The position numbers and the translations under genes were made by a program. Source: Nocardia altamirensis NBRC 108246 (lineage in GTDB: Bacteria > Actinomycetota > Actinomycetes > Mycobacteriales > Mycobacteriaceae). From it: a stretch of DNA of 64,000 bases. Of this stretch, positions 9,079 to 19,904 are shown piece by piece. The notes beneath the pieces are model-generated. The model did not search any database, was not told where the DNA came from, and saw nothing but the letters and a program-made list of their open reading frames with translations. Each line of letters begins with the position of its first letter. The stretch's first letter is position 1. The DNA is taken from NCBI RefSeq assembly GCF_001612685.1, contig NZ_BDAY01000007.1:62001-126000 (forward strand), read 5' to 3'.

Positions 9079-9120
9079 CCGGCTGACCGCCGCAACGGTC
9101 TTGTGGCACAAGGAGGGATC

Positions 9121-10302
9121 GTGGCCGACTCCCGGTGCGTTTATCACCAGGAAGCAGGCGAACGCACCGGCGGGTGCGCGTCGGTGCTCGGGATCGAGCA
9201 GGTCATCGAGATCGCGGCGGCCGACGCCGCGGTGTGGGATCGAGACGGGTTGCCGGCCTCCGCGATCGAAATGCTCGGGGACGCCGGGCTTTTCGGGCCG
9301 GACCGGCCGGTGGAGTTCGGTGGGTCGGGCCTCGGCCCGCACGAGTTGGGTGCGGTGGCGGCGCGGCTCGGTTTCGCGTGCACCTCCGTGCGTTCACTGT
9401 TCACCGTCCAGGCCATGGTTGCCGCGGTGGTGGACCGGTGGGGGACCGCGGCGCAACGCACGCGGTGGCTGCCTGCGCTCACCGGCGGCGCGATGGTCGC
9501 CGGGCTCGCCGTGACCGAGGCGAACGCCGGGAGCGACTTGTCCGGCATCCGAACGACATTCGAGCGGACCGGCGCGGACTGGCGGATGTCGGGGCGCAAG
9601 CTGTGGATCACCTTCGGCGCTGCCGCGGACGTGGTGCTGGTGCTCGGGCGGACAACGGCGGGCTCGATGGCGGCGCTGGTCGAGACGAATGGTCCCGGCG
9701 TGACCGTGGAACCGGTGTCCGGCCAGCTCGGCATGCGTGGCGCGCGCATCGCGCACCTGTCGTTCGACAACGTGCTGGTTCCCGGCGAAAACGTCATCGG
9801 GCAACCGGGATTCGGGCTGTCCCACGCCGTCGGCACCGCTCTGGACCACGGTCGCTTCACCATCGCCTGGGGCTGCCTCGGGATGGCGCAGGCCTGTCTT
9901 GCCGACACCCGCGATCATGTTGCGCAGCGAGCGCAGGGTTCGATGCGGCTCGCCGATCATCAGACGGTGCGGGCGATGCTCGGCCGCTGCTGGGTGGACG
10001 TGGAGAGCGCGCGGGCGCTGTGCGAGCGGGCGGCGGACCAGCGGGCCGCGCACCAACGCGACGCGATCCTGGCCACCGTCGTCGCGAAATACGTTGCGGC
10101 CAAAGCTGCTGCCTCGGTGAGCGAGCATGCGGTGCAGCTGCTCGGCGCCGCCGGGTGCGCGCCGGACAGCCGGGTCGGGCGCTACTTTCGCGACTCGAAG
10201 ATCATGCAGATCATCGAGGGCGCGCGCGAGGTCGCCGAGCTCGACATCGGTGACCATGTGTTGCGTGCGCGTGCGGCGGCGTACGAGGCGGTCACGGTAT
10301 GA
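9121..10302 (+). CDS. Acyl-CoA/acyl-ACP dehydrogenase (flavoprotein)
   Basis: 393 residues from GTG 9121, which follows AAGGAGGG by about 4 bases; an upstream GTG at 9103 lacks such a site. Seen: the FAD/substrate signature LAVTEANAGSDLSG, the second signature LLGAAGCAPDSRVGRYFRD, and IIEGARE near the C-terminus, where the Glu (about 366) sits where the catalytic base of YEGT lies in acyl-CoA dehydrogenases. It should oxidise an acyl thioester to the 2-enoyl form, or a related carrier-bound substrate as in FkbI/PltE-like pathway enzymes. It is followed by an ATGA overlap with the exporter ATPase, so it belongs to the biosynthetic operon. Confidence 0.85.
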   Translation: MADSRCVYHQEAGERTGGCASVLGIEQVIEIAAADAAVWDRDGLPASAIEMLGDAGLFGPDRPVEFGGSGLGPHELGAVAARLGFACTSVRSLFTVQAMVAAVVDRWGTAAQRTRWLPALTGGAMVAGLAVTEANAGSDLSGIRTTFERTGADWRMSGRKLWITFGAAADVVLVLGRTTAGSMAALVETNGPGVTVEPVSGQLGMRGARIAHLSFDNVLVPGENVIGQPGFGLSHAVGTALDHGRFTIAWGCLGMAQACLADTRDHVAQRAQGSMRLADHQTVRAMLGRCWVDVESARALCERAADQRAAHQRDAILATVVAKYVAAKAAASVSEHAVQLLGAAGCAPDSRVGRYFRDSKIMQIIEGAREVAELDIGDHVLRARAAAYEAVTV

Positions 10303-11258
10303 GTGCTGCCGCGGTGACCGCAGAGGGTGTCCGGAAGCGCTACGGCGACAAGTACGCCCTCGACAGTTTCGATCTCGCCGTGCCACCGGGCACCGTGTGC
10401 GGCCTGCTCGGCCCGAACGGCGCGGGCAAATCGACCTCGGTGCGCATCCTCGCGACCCTGCTCCGCTTCGACAGCGGCCACGCCAGCGTCGCAGGCTTCG
10501 ATGTGGCGCGCCAGGCCGACCTGGTGCGCAGCCGCATCGGGCTGGTCGGCCAGCACGCGGCGCTCGACGAGGTCCTCAGCGGCACCCAGAACCTCGTCAT
10601 GTTCGGCCGCTTGTTCCACCTCACGCCGCGGGCGGCCGCCCGCCGCGCCGCCGAACTGCTCGCGCAGTTCGGCCTCGCCGACACCGGCGACAAGCCGGTC
10701 AAGGTCTATTCCGGCGGCATGCGCCGTCGGCTCGACCTCGCCGCGAGCATGATCCTGGCACCCGCCGTCCTGTTCCTGGACGAGCCGACCGTCGGGCTCG
10801 ACCCGCGCAGCCGCAACGAGGTGTGGCAGGCGGTCCGCGCGCTCGTCGCGGCGGGCACCACCGTCGTGCTGACCACCCAATACCTGGACGAGGCAGACCA
10901 ATTGGCGGACCGGATCAACGTCATCGATGCGGGCAAGGTCATCGCGGAGGGCACGCCGAGCGAGCTGAAGTCCCGAATCGGCGGCGACCGAATCGAATTC
11001 GTGGTGCACGACCGGTTCCGCGTCGCGGCGGCGGCCGACGCGGTGCGCAGGCTCGGCACCGCGGACCCGGTCCTCGACGCCGACATCAGGCAGGTGAGCA
11101 TGCCGGTCGCCGACAAGGCGAGCGCGTTGTCGGCGGCGGTCCGGGCGCTCGACGACGTCGACATCCGCTTCGACGACCTGATCCTGCGCCGCCCGACCCT
11201 CGACGAGGTCTTCCTCCACCTCACCGGCAACGACACTGAACCGCCGGTGATCACGTGA
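10299..11258 (+). CDS. DrrA-like ABC transporter ATP-binding protein
   Basis: 319 residues with Walker A GPNGAGKST, signature YSGGMRRRLDLAASM, Walker B VLFLDEPTVGLDPRSR and switch His region replaced by TTQYLDEADQLADR, which is the wording of the DrrA family (daunorubicin-type exporters). A C-terminal ~90-residue extension after RINVIDAGKVIAEG is the usual DrrA regulatory region. It overlaps the dehydrogenase stop (ATGA) and its own end overlaps the permease start. The pair probably exports, and confers resistance to, the product of this operon; the family function is established, the cargo is inferred. Confidence 0.9.
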   Translation: MSAAAVTAEGVRKRYGDKYALDSFDLAVPPGTVCGLLGPNGAGKSTSVRILATLLRFDSGHASVAGFDVARQADLVRSRIGLVGQHAALDEVLSGTQNLVMFGRLFHLTPRAAARRAAELLAQFGLADTGDKPVKVYSGGMRRRLDLAASMILAPAVLFLDEPTVGLDPRSRNEVWQAVRALVAAGTTVVLTTQYLDEADQLADRINVIDAGKVIAEGTPSELKSRIGGDRIEFVVHDRFRVAAAADAVRRLGTADPVLDADIRQVSMPVADKASALSAAVRALDDVDIRFDDLILRRPTLDEVFLHLTGNDTEPPVIT

Positions 11259-12229
11259 GTACGACAGTGCCTGGTCTAGCTGGTGGTGATGGAGCGAGTG
11301 CGAGGGCGTCGGGCCTTGCTGGTGGTGATGGTGTGAGTGCGAAGGTGTCGGGTCTAGCTGGCGGTGATGGTGTTAGTGCGGGGGTGTCGGGTCGAACCGA
11401 CAGCGACCCTACGAATGCGTGGGTCCTCGTCCCGAATAGCGGCGGCCTCCGCTGGGCGCTGCTGGACAGTTGGACCCTCACCCTGCGCGGGCTCGCTCAT
11501 TGGCGCCGCAATCCGGGACCCATCATGTTCGCGCTGGTGTTCAACATCCTCGTCATGCTGATGTTCGTCTACCTGTTCGGCGGCTCGATGCGCGTGCCGG
11601 GCGGCGGCGAATACCGCGACTACCTGGTGCCGGGCATGTTCACCATGACGATGCTGTTCGGCATCGGCGCCACCGCGCTCGCGGTGACCACCGATGTCGA
11701 TCGCGGGGTGACCGACCGCTTCCGCTCGATGCCCATCTCGGCCGCCGCGGTGCTGATCGGGCGCGCGGCCGGCGACATGCTGCTCTCGATGCTGACCCTG
11801 ACGGTGATGATCCTGACCGGTCTGGTGCTCGGCTGGCGCCACCACGGTTCGATCGGCGATCTCGTCGCGGCGATCGGCCTGATCCTGTTGCTCCGCTTCG
11901 CGTTGATCTGGATCGGCGTCTACCTCGGTCTCGCCTTCACCAGCAGCGCGGCGATCATCGGCGTGCAGACCGCGGAGTTCCCGATCGGCGCGCTCTCCGG
12001 TGTCTTCGTGGCGACCAGCGCCATGCCCGGTTGGCTGCGCGTCGTCGCCGACTGGAATCCGCTGTCCGCCACGGTCAACGCCACTCGTCAGCTCTTCGGT
12101 AATCCCGGTGTGCTCGGCGACTCCTGGGTCACCGCCCATTCCGTCCTGATGGCCGTCGTCTGGCCCGTGGTGCTGCTGCTGATCTTCGTTCCGCTCTCCG
12201 TCAACGCCTTCCGCGACCTGAGTCGCTGA
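11255..12229 (+). CDS. DrrB-like ABC-2 type permease with N-terminal 13-residue tandem repeats
   Basis: 324 residues. After about 65 hydrophilic residues there are six membrane helices of the ABC2_membrane/DrrB type (for example ALVFNILVMLMFVYLFGG and PVVLLLIFVPLS), with the conserved EYRDYLVPGMF and DRFRSMPIS elements. It pairs with the preceding ATPase, overlapping it by GTGA. Odd: residues 7-45 are three tandem copies of GLAGGDGxSAxxS, encoded by a 39-bp repeat. DrrB proteins normally have a short N-terminus, so the repeat is an add-on. The GTG start at 11255 fits the overlap; a start after the repeat cannot be excluded. Confidence 0.88.
   Translation: MSTTVPGLAGGDGASARASGLAGGDGVSAKVSGLAGGDGVSAGVSGRTDSDPTNAWVLVPNSGGLRWALLDSWTLTLRGLAHWRRNPGPIMFALVFNILVMLMFVYLFGGSMRVPGGGEYRDYLVPGMFTMTMLFGIGATALAVTTDVDRGVTDRFRSMPISAAAVLIGRAAGDMLLSMLTLTVMILTGLVLGWRHHGSIGDLVAAIGLILLLRFALIWIGVYLGLAFTSSAAIIGVQTAEFPIGALSGVFVATSAMPGWLRVVADWNPLSATVNATRQLFGNPGVLGDSWVTAHSVLMAVVWPVVLLLIFVPLSVNAFRDLSR
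11273..11389 (+). repeat. Three tandem 39-bp repeats inside the DrrB-like gene
   Basis: Units 11273-11311, 11312-11350 and 11351-11389 each encode GLAGGDG[AV]SA[RKG][AV]S. The copies differ at only a few bases, mostly at positions that swap Ala/Val or Arg/Lys/Gly. The in-frame unit length means copy-number change by slippage would alter the length of the cytosolic N-terminus without disrupting the frame. Confidence 0.9.
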
Positions 12230-12240
12230 TCGACGAAGAG

Positions 12241-12294
12241 AACTGGCCGCGCTCTACGGCGGTTCCACCCTCTCCCGTAGAGCGCGGACCAGTT
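12241..12294. terminator. Bidirectional terminator between the exporter operon and the cutinase gene
   Basis: AACTGGCCGCGCTCTACGG (12241-12259) pairs with CCGTAGAGCGCGGACCAGTT (12275-12294), 19 pairs with one bulged base and a 15-base loop. It lies 11 bases after the permease stop and 21 bases from the stop of the convergent cutinase gene, so it can serve both strands. Confidence 0.85.
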
Positions 12295-12315
12295 ATATCG
12301 CTGCCGTCCGCGCCC

Positions 12316-12993
12316 TCAGCGGTCAGCAGCGAAGCTTGCGGCCTCGGGAGTGTGCGCGATGTAGCTCAGGTGGGCGAACGGATTGATGCCCCATGCCTGG
12401 CAGACCGGATCACCCGCCGCGCAGAATTCCCAGGTGCGCCCGGCGTACGGGCCGGTGATGCCGCGGCCCGCGGCGCGAATCGGCGGCCCGAACATCAGCA
12501 GCGCCGACACCTTCGGCTCGACCCACTCGGGCAGCGTGGCCGCGATGGGTCCACCGACCAGTGCACCGTCGCTGCTGACGCCGACCGAGTTGGCCACCAC
12601 GTTGGTGCCCTGGGAGTAGCCGACGATGACGAACCGCTGATGCGGGCAGGCGTTCGCCTGGGCGACAACATGGTCGACCAGATCGCGGTTACCCGCCTGC
12701 ACCGAGACCGGTTCGTTCAGATCGGCCGGGTAGTTCACCCGATACGCGCTGGTCGTGCGTCCCGTCATGGCGCGCTGGAGTGCGACGTAAATCGGGTCGC
12801 CGACGATCACACCGAGGATGCCCGGCTCGGCAGTACCGCGGGCCACCACCACGTCCACATCGGTGCATGCGGCTCCGGCCGGCTTGGCGGCGACGGGCAT
12901 GGCCGAGGCGACCCCGGCTGTGGCCAGCGTCAGGCCGACGACACCCGCCACCCGCGCGACAATCGAAAAAATCGACTTACCCACCGAATTCAC
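12316..12993 (-). CDS. Secreted cutinase-family serine esterase
   Basis: 225 residues with an N-terminal signal sequence (about 1-31, VGLTLATAGVASA then MPVA). The mature protein has the cutinase core: ARGTAEPG (about 51-58), nucleophile motif GYSQG with Ser127, Asp195 in GDPVC, and His208 in FAHLSY. Paired cysteines (43/116 and 191/198) match the disulfides of actinobacterial cutinase-like proteins. These hydrolyse esters of fatty acids or phospholipids outside the cell. It is monocistronic, convergent with the exporter operon. Mycolic-acid bacteria often carry several such genes, which supports the assignment of the organism. Confidence 0.9.
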   Translation of the reverse strand: MNSVGKSIFSIVARVAGVVGLTLATAGVASAMPVAAKPAGAACTDVDVVVARGTAEPGILGVIVGDPIYVALQRAMTGRTTSAYRVNYPADLNEPVSVQAGNRDLVDHVVAQANACPHQRFVIVGYSQGTNVVANSVGVSSDGALVGGPIAATLPEWVEPKVSALLMFGPPIRAAGRGITGPYAGRTWEFCAAGDPVCQAWGINPFAHLSYIAHTPEAASFAADR

Positions 12994-13177
12994 TACGCCT
13001 CACGCTTCTATTCACCTGGGACAATTTTCGAAAACATAAGACCACGTGGTCAATTCGCTGCAACGCGAGAGAATTTATGTCCTCGGCTCCGGCGAGTCAA
13101 CGCGCTTCAGCCGAGCTACAGCGACTTTAGTTCCGGTGAACAAGCGCGGCGTTCGGCGGCAACAAGGCCGCCGACAC

Positions 13178-13654
13178 TCACGGCAGGTCGCGGATCAGCT
13201 CTATGGAGGGAATATCGGTGTGGGAGCGGATTCTGGTGTTGCCGGTGACGGTGAACCCGTGCCGTTCAGCCACGCGCAGCATCGCCACGTTGTCCTCGCG
13301 GGTCCACACCTGAACCTGCCGGTGCCCCTCGTCCTGGAGCCACTGCAACTGAGACCGCATCAGGTCATCGATGACCCCGGAACCGCGGGCTTCGGGTGCC
13401 ACCCACACGCCGATGAGCTCTTGGGCAAAAGGGCGGTCCGCCGACGGCACCGCACTGAGCTCGCCGACCGGCTCCCCGTTCCGGAATACAGCGATGATGC
13501 TGGTTCGGTCAACGAATTGGTCCCGCCAATACTGCGGGGGTCTGGTTTGCGTTTCTTCTAAGGTGGTCTTGAAGGCCCACGGAGTGTCAGTGAGTTTGCG
13601 CAATGCGAACTCGCGGCGCAGCTGCCAGTCATCACCTGTCAACACTTTCGTCAC
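13178..13654 (-). CDS. GNAT-family N-acetyltransferase
   Basis: The conserved part is 158 residues from the GTG at 13654 (VTKVLTGDDWQLRREFALRKL). It contains the acetyl-CoA-binding region ELIGVWVAPEARGSGVIDDLM (RGSGV matches the Q/RxxGxG/A loop) and the following VWTREDNVAMLRVAERHGF, the usual C-terminal GNAT pattern. The frame is open for 81 further codons upstream to 13897, but that part lacks GNAT similarity and lies over a decayed plus-strand gene, so the internal GTG is preferred. No strong ribosome site decides the start. The substrate is unknown. Confidence 0.75.
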   Translation of the reverse strand: MTKVLTGDDWQLRREFALRKLTDTPWAFKTTLEETQTRPPQYWRDQFVDRTSIIAVFRNGEPVGELSAVPSADRPFAQELIGVWVAPEARGSGVIDDLMRSQLQWLQDEGHRQVQVWTREDNVAMLRVAERHGFTVTGNTRIRSHTDIPSIELIRDLP

Positions 13655-13659
13655 GACAG

Positions 13660-13985
13660 GCCGAACGCCCGCTGCTCCCGTGGTCGAACCTAGGTCCGAC
13701 GATGTACTGGCCTGGCCGTCTTCGGCCGCGCTGAGTACGTCTCGACCAGCGCGGTCTTGGCGGTCGACGGTGCGAACTATCTCATCCAATCCGGCAGCGG
13801 ACCCGTGCAGTGGCTGGCGCCCGGCGAGTGCGACTTTGCTGACGAATCTCTTTGTTGCCTGGATCATCTCGCCGAGTGCGTCAGACCATCCTGACAACCC
13901 ACACCACCTACATCCCGGACGCTGGCACCATTCGCAACGCCGGAGATCTTCTCACGTCGACCAACTCTTGCCGCGTGGCGGCGTG
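13660..13985 (+). pseudogene. Decayed metallo-beta-lactamase-fold hydrolase remnant
   Basis: Reading the plus strand across frames gives pieces in the right order for an MBL-fold hydrolase (RNase Z/arylsulfatase-like group). GPTMYWPG occurs in one frame. STSAVLAVDGANYLIQSGSG occurs in the next, comparable to SAVvVdG.xYLvDcGxG, and runs to a stop at 13892. Then TTHTTYIPDAGTIRNAGDLL occurs in a third frame. The THLHSDH metal-binding loop is missing, replaced by CCLDHLAEC, and there is no start. I therefore read it as a frameshifted, internally deleted relic. The alternative is an N-terminal extension of the antisense acetyltransferase frame, which looks less natural. Confidence 0.45.
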
Positions 13986-14004
13986 GGCGTCGCGCTGAAC
14001 AGCT

Positions 14005-14799
14005 TCAGCTATTACTCGGCGGGATGAGGTGCTCGGCGAGATGGGGGACGGCCTCGACCGGATGGGTTGCGCTGACGGGTTTGTCGATGGTTCGCAGCGT
14101 CCAGGTGTCGCCGTCGCGATGCAGCGCGGCCACCAGCATGCCGGTGAAGGTGCCTGCGGTGGACAGGTCGAGGTAGCTCAGTTCGGTGTCGCTCACGCCG
14201 TCGACCATGCGGCAGAAGGCATTTCCGATCGCGTCGAAGGGGTGTTCGTGGTACGAGGTAACCACGAACAACACCGTGGTGAGTGTCGCGGGCACCCGGG
14301 ACAGGTCGACGGTGATGATCTCCTTCTCGCCGCGGCCGTTGCCGGTGCGATTGTCGCCGAGGTGGCGCACGGAGCCGTCGGTGGAGGTGAGCTTCGCGAA
14401 ATAGACGGCGTCTATCAGGGTGTTGCCCGCGAACAGCAGTGCTGTCGCGTCGAGGTCGGCGGTGGCGGCGCGGTGGCCGGCGTGGGTGTGGCGGGGAAGC
14501 GCGTCCCAGCCGAGGCCCATCCGCACGTAGCGCAGGGTGCTGCTGCGGTCGGCCGGGGGCCGCGGGGTGCGTACGGGAGCGGCGCCGGGTAATTGGGTGC
14601 CGGTGTGTGCGATGCGGAAGACGGGTTGGCTGCGCAACCCGGATCGGCCGACGCGTATTTGGTGTCCTGCTCGGTGTGCTCGGCCGATTTCGCTTGTGGC
14701 AGAATGTATGTCGCCGGGGCGGCGACTATCGAAGCCGGGCGGGACGACCGGTCGATCGAACTTGGTTGACGTTCTCCGGCTGAGAACCAAATCCTGCAT
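14005..14799 (-). CDS. TerD-domain protein with unusual N-terminal extension
   Basis: 264 residues from ATG 14799 (GGGAG 7 bases upstream). From about residue 90 the protein is a full TerD/CABP1-like domain: LRYVRMGLGWDA, ADLDATALLFAG, GSVRHLGDNRTGNGRGEKE, EIITVDLSRVPA, and NAFCRMVDGVSDTELSYLDLS. The DLDA and GDNRTG segments are the usual Ca2+-binding loops. TerD proteins act in tellurite/stress response and in Ter-linked membrane complexes. Odd: between MQDLVL and the domain lie about 80 Arg/Pro/Ser-rich residues with no TerD likeness, so the N-terminus may result from an insertion or a frame change. Monocistronic. Confidence 0.75.
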   Translation of the reverse strand: MQDLVLSRRTSTKFDRPVVPPGFDSRRPGDIHSATSEIGRAHRAGHQIRVGRSGLRSQPVFRIAHTGTQLPGAAPVRTPRPPADRSSTLRYVRMGLGWDALPRHTHAGHRAATADLDATALLFAGNTLIDAVYFAKLTSTDGSVRHLGDNRTGNGRGEKEIITVDLSRVPATLTTVLFVVTSYHEHPFDAIGNAFCRMVDGVSDTELSYLDLSTAGTFTGMLVAALHRDGDTWTLRTIDKPVSATHPVEAVPHLAEHLIPPSNS

Positions 14800-15291
14800 G
14801 GGCAACTCCCTTTCTCCCCATGTGCCGTCGGAACTTCGACGGCGGTTGCTCCGCGCGGGCGTCGTTCAGCCACAAGCGACCGGGTTCATCACCCTCCCAA
14901 CGGGATTACACCGAATCGGCGTGAGGTGCCCTCGCATTTGGTGATCGGCTCGAATTCCGTACTACCCGTGACGCATTGTGGTTGCGCCGCAACGGGGTTC
15001 GTATCGCACGATCATCCGCGTGCCGTCAGTATATCCGAGGTATGAACTCGCGCAGCCGTTTTCGCTCAGAGCGATTGGTGCGCAACCGATTCGGAGTCGA
15101 GCATCGCCCGCCCAGCCGCCGTGAAGGGCCGCCGATCGGCACTGTCGCGCCCCGCACTGGTTATCGGCAAGCATCGTAGGTATTCATCGCTGACCCGCCG
15201 TTTCCGCGGCGCCGCCGAGTTCGAATGCGCGCGGTGTCGGTAATGCGATGATTTCGGGCCGAGATGTGCGCAATATGGCACGATCGGGCAG
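14800..15291. other. 492-bp intergenic region with no recognisable gene
   Basis: Short open frames here on both strands have no family likeness and poor ribosome sites. The right end, next to 15292, should hold the AraC gene promoter and the left end that of the TerD gene (divergent arrangement). I see no tRNA, repeat or strong hairpin. Confidence 0.6.
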
Positions 15292-15741
15292 GTGACCAGC
15301 AGACCAACCGCGGCGCAGCACCTGAGCGACCTCGCACGGTTGCGCCGAGTCCGCGATCGCATCGACCGGGAATACGCACAGCCGCTGGACGTGACGGCGC
15401 TCGCCCGCGACGCCCACATGTCCGCCGGGCACCTCAGCCGCCAGTTCCGGCTCGCCTACGGCGAATCGCCCTACGCCTACCTGATGACGCGGCGCATCGA
15501 GCGCGCGATGGCGCTGCTGCGCCGAGGCGACCTCAGCGTCACCGAGGTGTGTTTCGCCGTCGGCTGCTCGTCGCTCGGTACCTTCAGCACCCGCTTCACC
15601 GAGCTGGTCGGCGTGCCGCCGAGCACCTACAAGCGCGAGGCGGAGCAGGCGACCGCCGGGATGCCCTCCTGCGTGGCGAAACAGGTCACCAGACCGATCA
15701 GGAATCGAGAAGCGCAGGTCACCGAGCAGAAATTATCGTGA
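15292..15741 (+). CDS. AraC-family transcriptional regulator (HTH-only)
   Basis: 149 residues from GTG 15292. Seen: two helix-turn-helix units of the AraC type, [22 protein letters not shown] (about 29-50) and [20 protein letters not shown] (about 82-101), followed by [10 protein letters not shown], the family's PxxYR-like end. There is no ligand-binding domain, as in MarA/SoxS-size regulators. The VOC-protein gene starts 5 bases after its stop, so it probably controls that gene and its own expression. Confidence 0.9.
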   Translation: MTSRPTAAQHLSDLARLRRVRDRIDREYAQPLDVTALARDAHMSAGHLSRQFRLAYGESPYAYLMTRRIERAMALLRRGDLSVTEVCFAVGCSSLGTFSTRFTELVGVPPSTYKREAEQATAGMPSCVAKQVTRPIRNREAQVTEQKLS

Positions 15742-15746
15742 TCGCT

Positions 15747-16160
15747 ATGAACATCACCATTGCTCAGGCTTACCTGCCGCAGGACGACCCGGACGCGGCC
15801 CTCGCCTTCTATCGCGACACCCTCGGCTTCGAGGTCCGCAGCGATGTCGGATACAACGGGCTGCGCTGGATCTCCGTCGGCCCCGCCGACCAGCCGGACG
15901 TCTCGATCGTGCTGCATCCGCCCGCCGTCGACCCCGGCATCACCGACGACGAACGGCGCGTCATCACCGAGATGATGGCCAAGGGCACCTTCGCAGGCAT
16001 CAACCTCGCCACCAAGGACCTGGACAGCGTCTTCGAACGACTGCAGGCCAGCGAAACGGCCGAGGTCGTGCAGGAGCCGACCGACCAACCGTACGGGGTG
16101 CGTGACTGTGCCTTCCGTGATCCCGCGGGCAACATGATCCGCATCGCGGAAGTGCGCTGA
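15747..16160 (+). CDS. VOC (glyoxalase/dioxygenase-fold) protein
   Basis: 137 residues from ATG 15747, 5 bases after the AraC gene stop. It carries the two beta-alpha-beta-beta-beta modules of the VOC superfamily: [20 protein letters not shown] with GFEVRSDV, then [17 protein letters not shown] and the closing [20 protein letters not shown]. The family includes glyoxalases, fosfomycin/bleomycin resistance proteins and extradiol dioxygenases; metal ligands cannot be assigned with confidence. Co-transcription with an AraC regulator is a common arrangement for stress or detoxification VOC proteins. Confidence 0.85.
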   Translation: MNITIAQAYLPQDDPDAALAFYRDTLGFEVRSDVGYNGLRWISVGPADQPDVSIVLHPPAVDPGITDDERRVITEMMAKGTFAGINLATKDLDSVFERLQASETAEVVQEPTDQPYGVRDCAFRDPAGNMIRIAEVR

Positions 16161-16305
16161 ATGCGCGCGTAGTGGCCGGGGCGTGCGGCAGACAACGCGC
16201 CGACGAATGACACCCGACGTCTCGCTCGATGCTGGTTGGATCGAGTGAGGCTTCGCCGACGGCGCCGCGCAGGCGGCCCGCGTGACAGATGGAGATACGA
16301 TCAGC

Positions 16306-18726
<2,421 letters not shown>

Positions 18727-18765
18727 CCACCCGCACAACGTATCCCGACGCCGCCAAGCGGCGGG

Positions 18766-19170
18766 TCACATAGGTTCGGGCAAGTACCCGAGTCGATCGA
18801 TCACGCGCTTGCGCAACAGGAGGTATTCGTCCCAGCGGAATCGCGTCGGACCCGGCCTGCGCTCGATGACACGTGCCGCGGTGATGGTCTGCCCGAGCTG
18901 GAATTGTTCGCGCGTGAGGTCGAGCTCGATACCGCTCGGCAAGCGGTTCCACCAGTGAAAACCCTGCTGTTCCTCGTCGAGTCGCACCTCGCCGACCATG
19001 AGCTCACCGCCGAAGATGTCGTTGACGATCAACGCCGTGACATCGCAATGACCCCACGCGGGGTTGCTCGGCTGCCAGCCTGCCCGCTCGATGTCGTCGG
19101 GAGAGCACGTGTCGGCGGCCCAACTCGCGCGCAGTGCCTGGTCGATGGTCAGCAGGTTCCACGGGATCAT
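18766..19170 (-). CDS. YunG-like conserved protein
   Basis: 134 residues from ATG 19170 (MIPWNLLTIDQALRASW); a longer frame to 19242 has a basic, unconserved extension. Seen: SWAADTCSPDD, the conserved WGHCDVTALIVNDIFGGEL with Cys and His that suggest a papain-like (NlpC/transglutaminase-fold) active-site arrangement, then HWWNRLPSGIELDLTREQF. This is the pattern of the small YunG family found in Bacillus and actinobacteria, whose function is not established. It is divergent from the adenylate kinase gene. The catalytic reading is inference from Cys-His-Asp order only. Confidence 0.7.
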   Translation of the reverse strand: MIPWNLLTIDQALRASWAADTCSPDDIERAGWQPSNPAWGHCDVTALIVNDIFGGELMVGEVRLDEEQQGFHWWNRLPSGIELDLTREQFQLGQTITAARVIERRPGPTRFRWDEYLLLRKRVIDRLGYLPEPM

Positions 19171-19277
19171 GTCGGCAGCATGCCACTGTACACCGACAGT
19201 CCGCGCCGACCGGCGGGTGTGGGTTCGGGCGGGGACGGCCAAGTAGCCTCTGTTTCACCGCGATTGGAGGAGGGGCT

Positions 19278-19841
19278 GTGCATATTGTGATGTTGGGGCC
19301 GAACGGGTCGGGCAAGGGGACGCAGGCGAAACTGCTGCGGAACCGGCTCGGGGTTCCGCACATCTCGACGGGTGATCTGTTGCGGGCCGCGGTGCAGGCG
19401 CGGACGGCGGCCGGTGTGCAGGCCGAGGCGATCATGGCGGAGGGCAAGCTGGTGCCCGATGAGCTGGTCCTGGCGGTGTTGGCCGATCGGTTGGCTGACG
19501 CGGATGCGGCCAAAGGTTTTGTCTTGGATGGATATCCGCGCACGCTGTCCCAAGCCACCGCCTTGGACGAGCTGCTCGCCGACAAGCAGCTGTCGCTGCG
19601 GCATGCCGTCGTGCTGTTGGTGCCCGACGAGGTGATCCTCGAACGGTGCCGCATCCGCTACGAAGCCGAACACCGCCCCGACGACGATCCCGACGTGGTT
19701 CGCGAGCGATTGGCGGTGTACCACAACCAGACTCAACCGGTGATCGACCGCTACGCCGCCCGAGGCATCGCTGCCATGGTCGAGGGCGTCGGCACGGTAG
19801 CCGAGGTCTCCGAACGCATCCTCGCGACCCTGCCCCGCTGA
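19278..19841 (+). CDS. adk: Adenylate kinase-like nucleotide kinase (short form)
   Basis: 187 residues from GTG 19278, preceded by a strong GGAGGAGG. Seen: P-loop GPNGSGKGTQ (7-16), AMP-binding HISTGDLLRAAV, GFVLDGYPRTLSQA (the GfxLDGyPR motif) and the short LID form RCRIRYEAEHRPDDDPDVVRERLAVYH. Short-LID adenylate kinases are standard in actinobacteria, where the main copy sits in the ribosomal protein operon next to secY. This one is isolated beside a YunG-like gene, so it is probably a second paralogue. It should convert AMP and ATP to 2 ADP, although another NMP could be the acceptor. Confidence 0.85.
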   Translation: MHIVMLGPNGSGKGTQAKLLRNRLGVPHISTGDLLRAAVQARTAAGVQAEAIMAEGKLVPDELVLAVLADRLADADAAKGFVLDGYPRTLSQATALDELLADKQLSLRHAVVLLVPDEVILERCRIRYEAEHRPDDDPDVVRERLAVYHNQTQPVIDRYAARGIAAMVEGVGTVAEVSERILATLPR

Positions 19842-19904
19842 CGCCGCCTGACGTCCATCCTTGGGAAGCGTGCGTGGTTCGGCGCTGCGATAGGGTGCCA
19901 AGCC

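Noticed and set aside
13655..13897. 81-residue N-terminal extension of the acetyltransferase
   Set aside because: No GNAT similarity, lies over plus-strand MBL-fold remnants; internal GTG at 13654 gives a normal-length GNAT.
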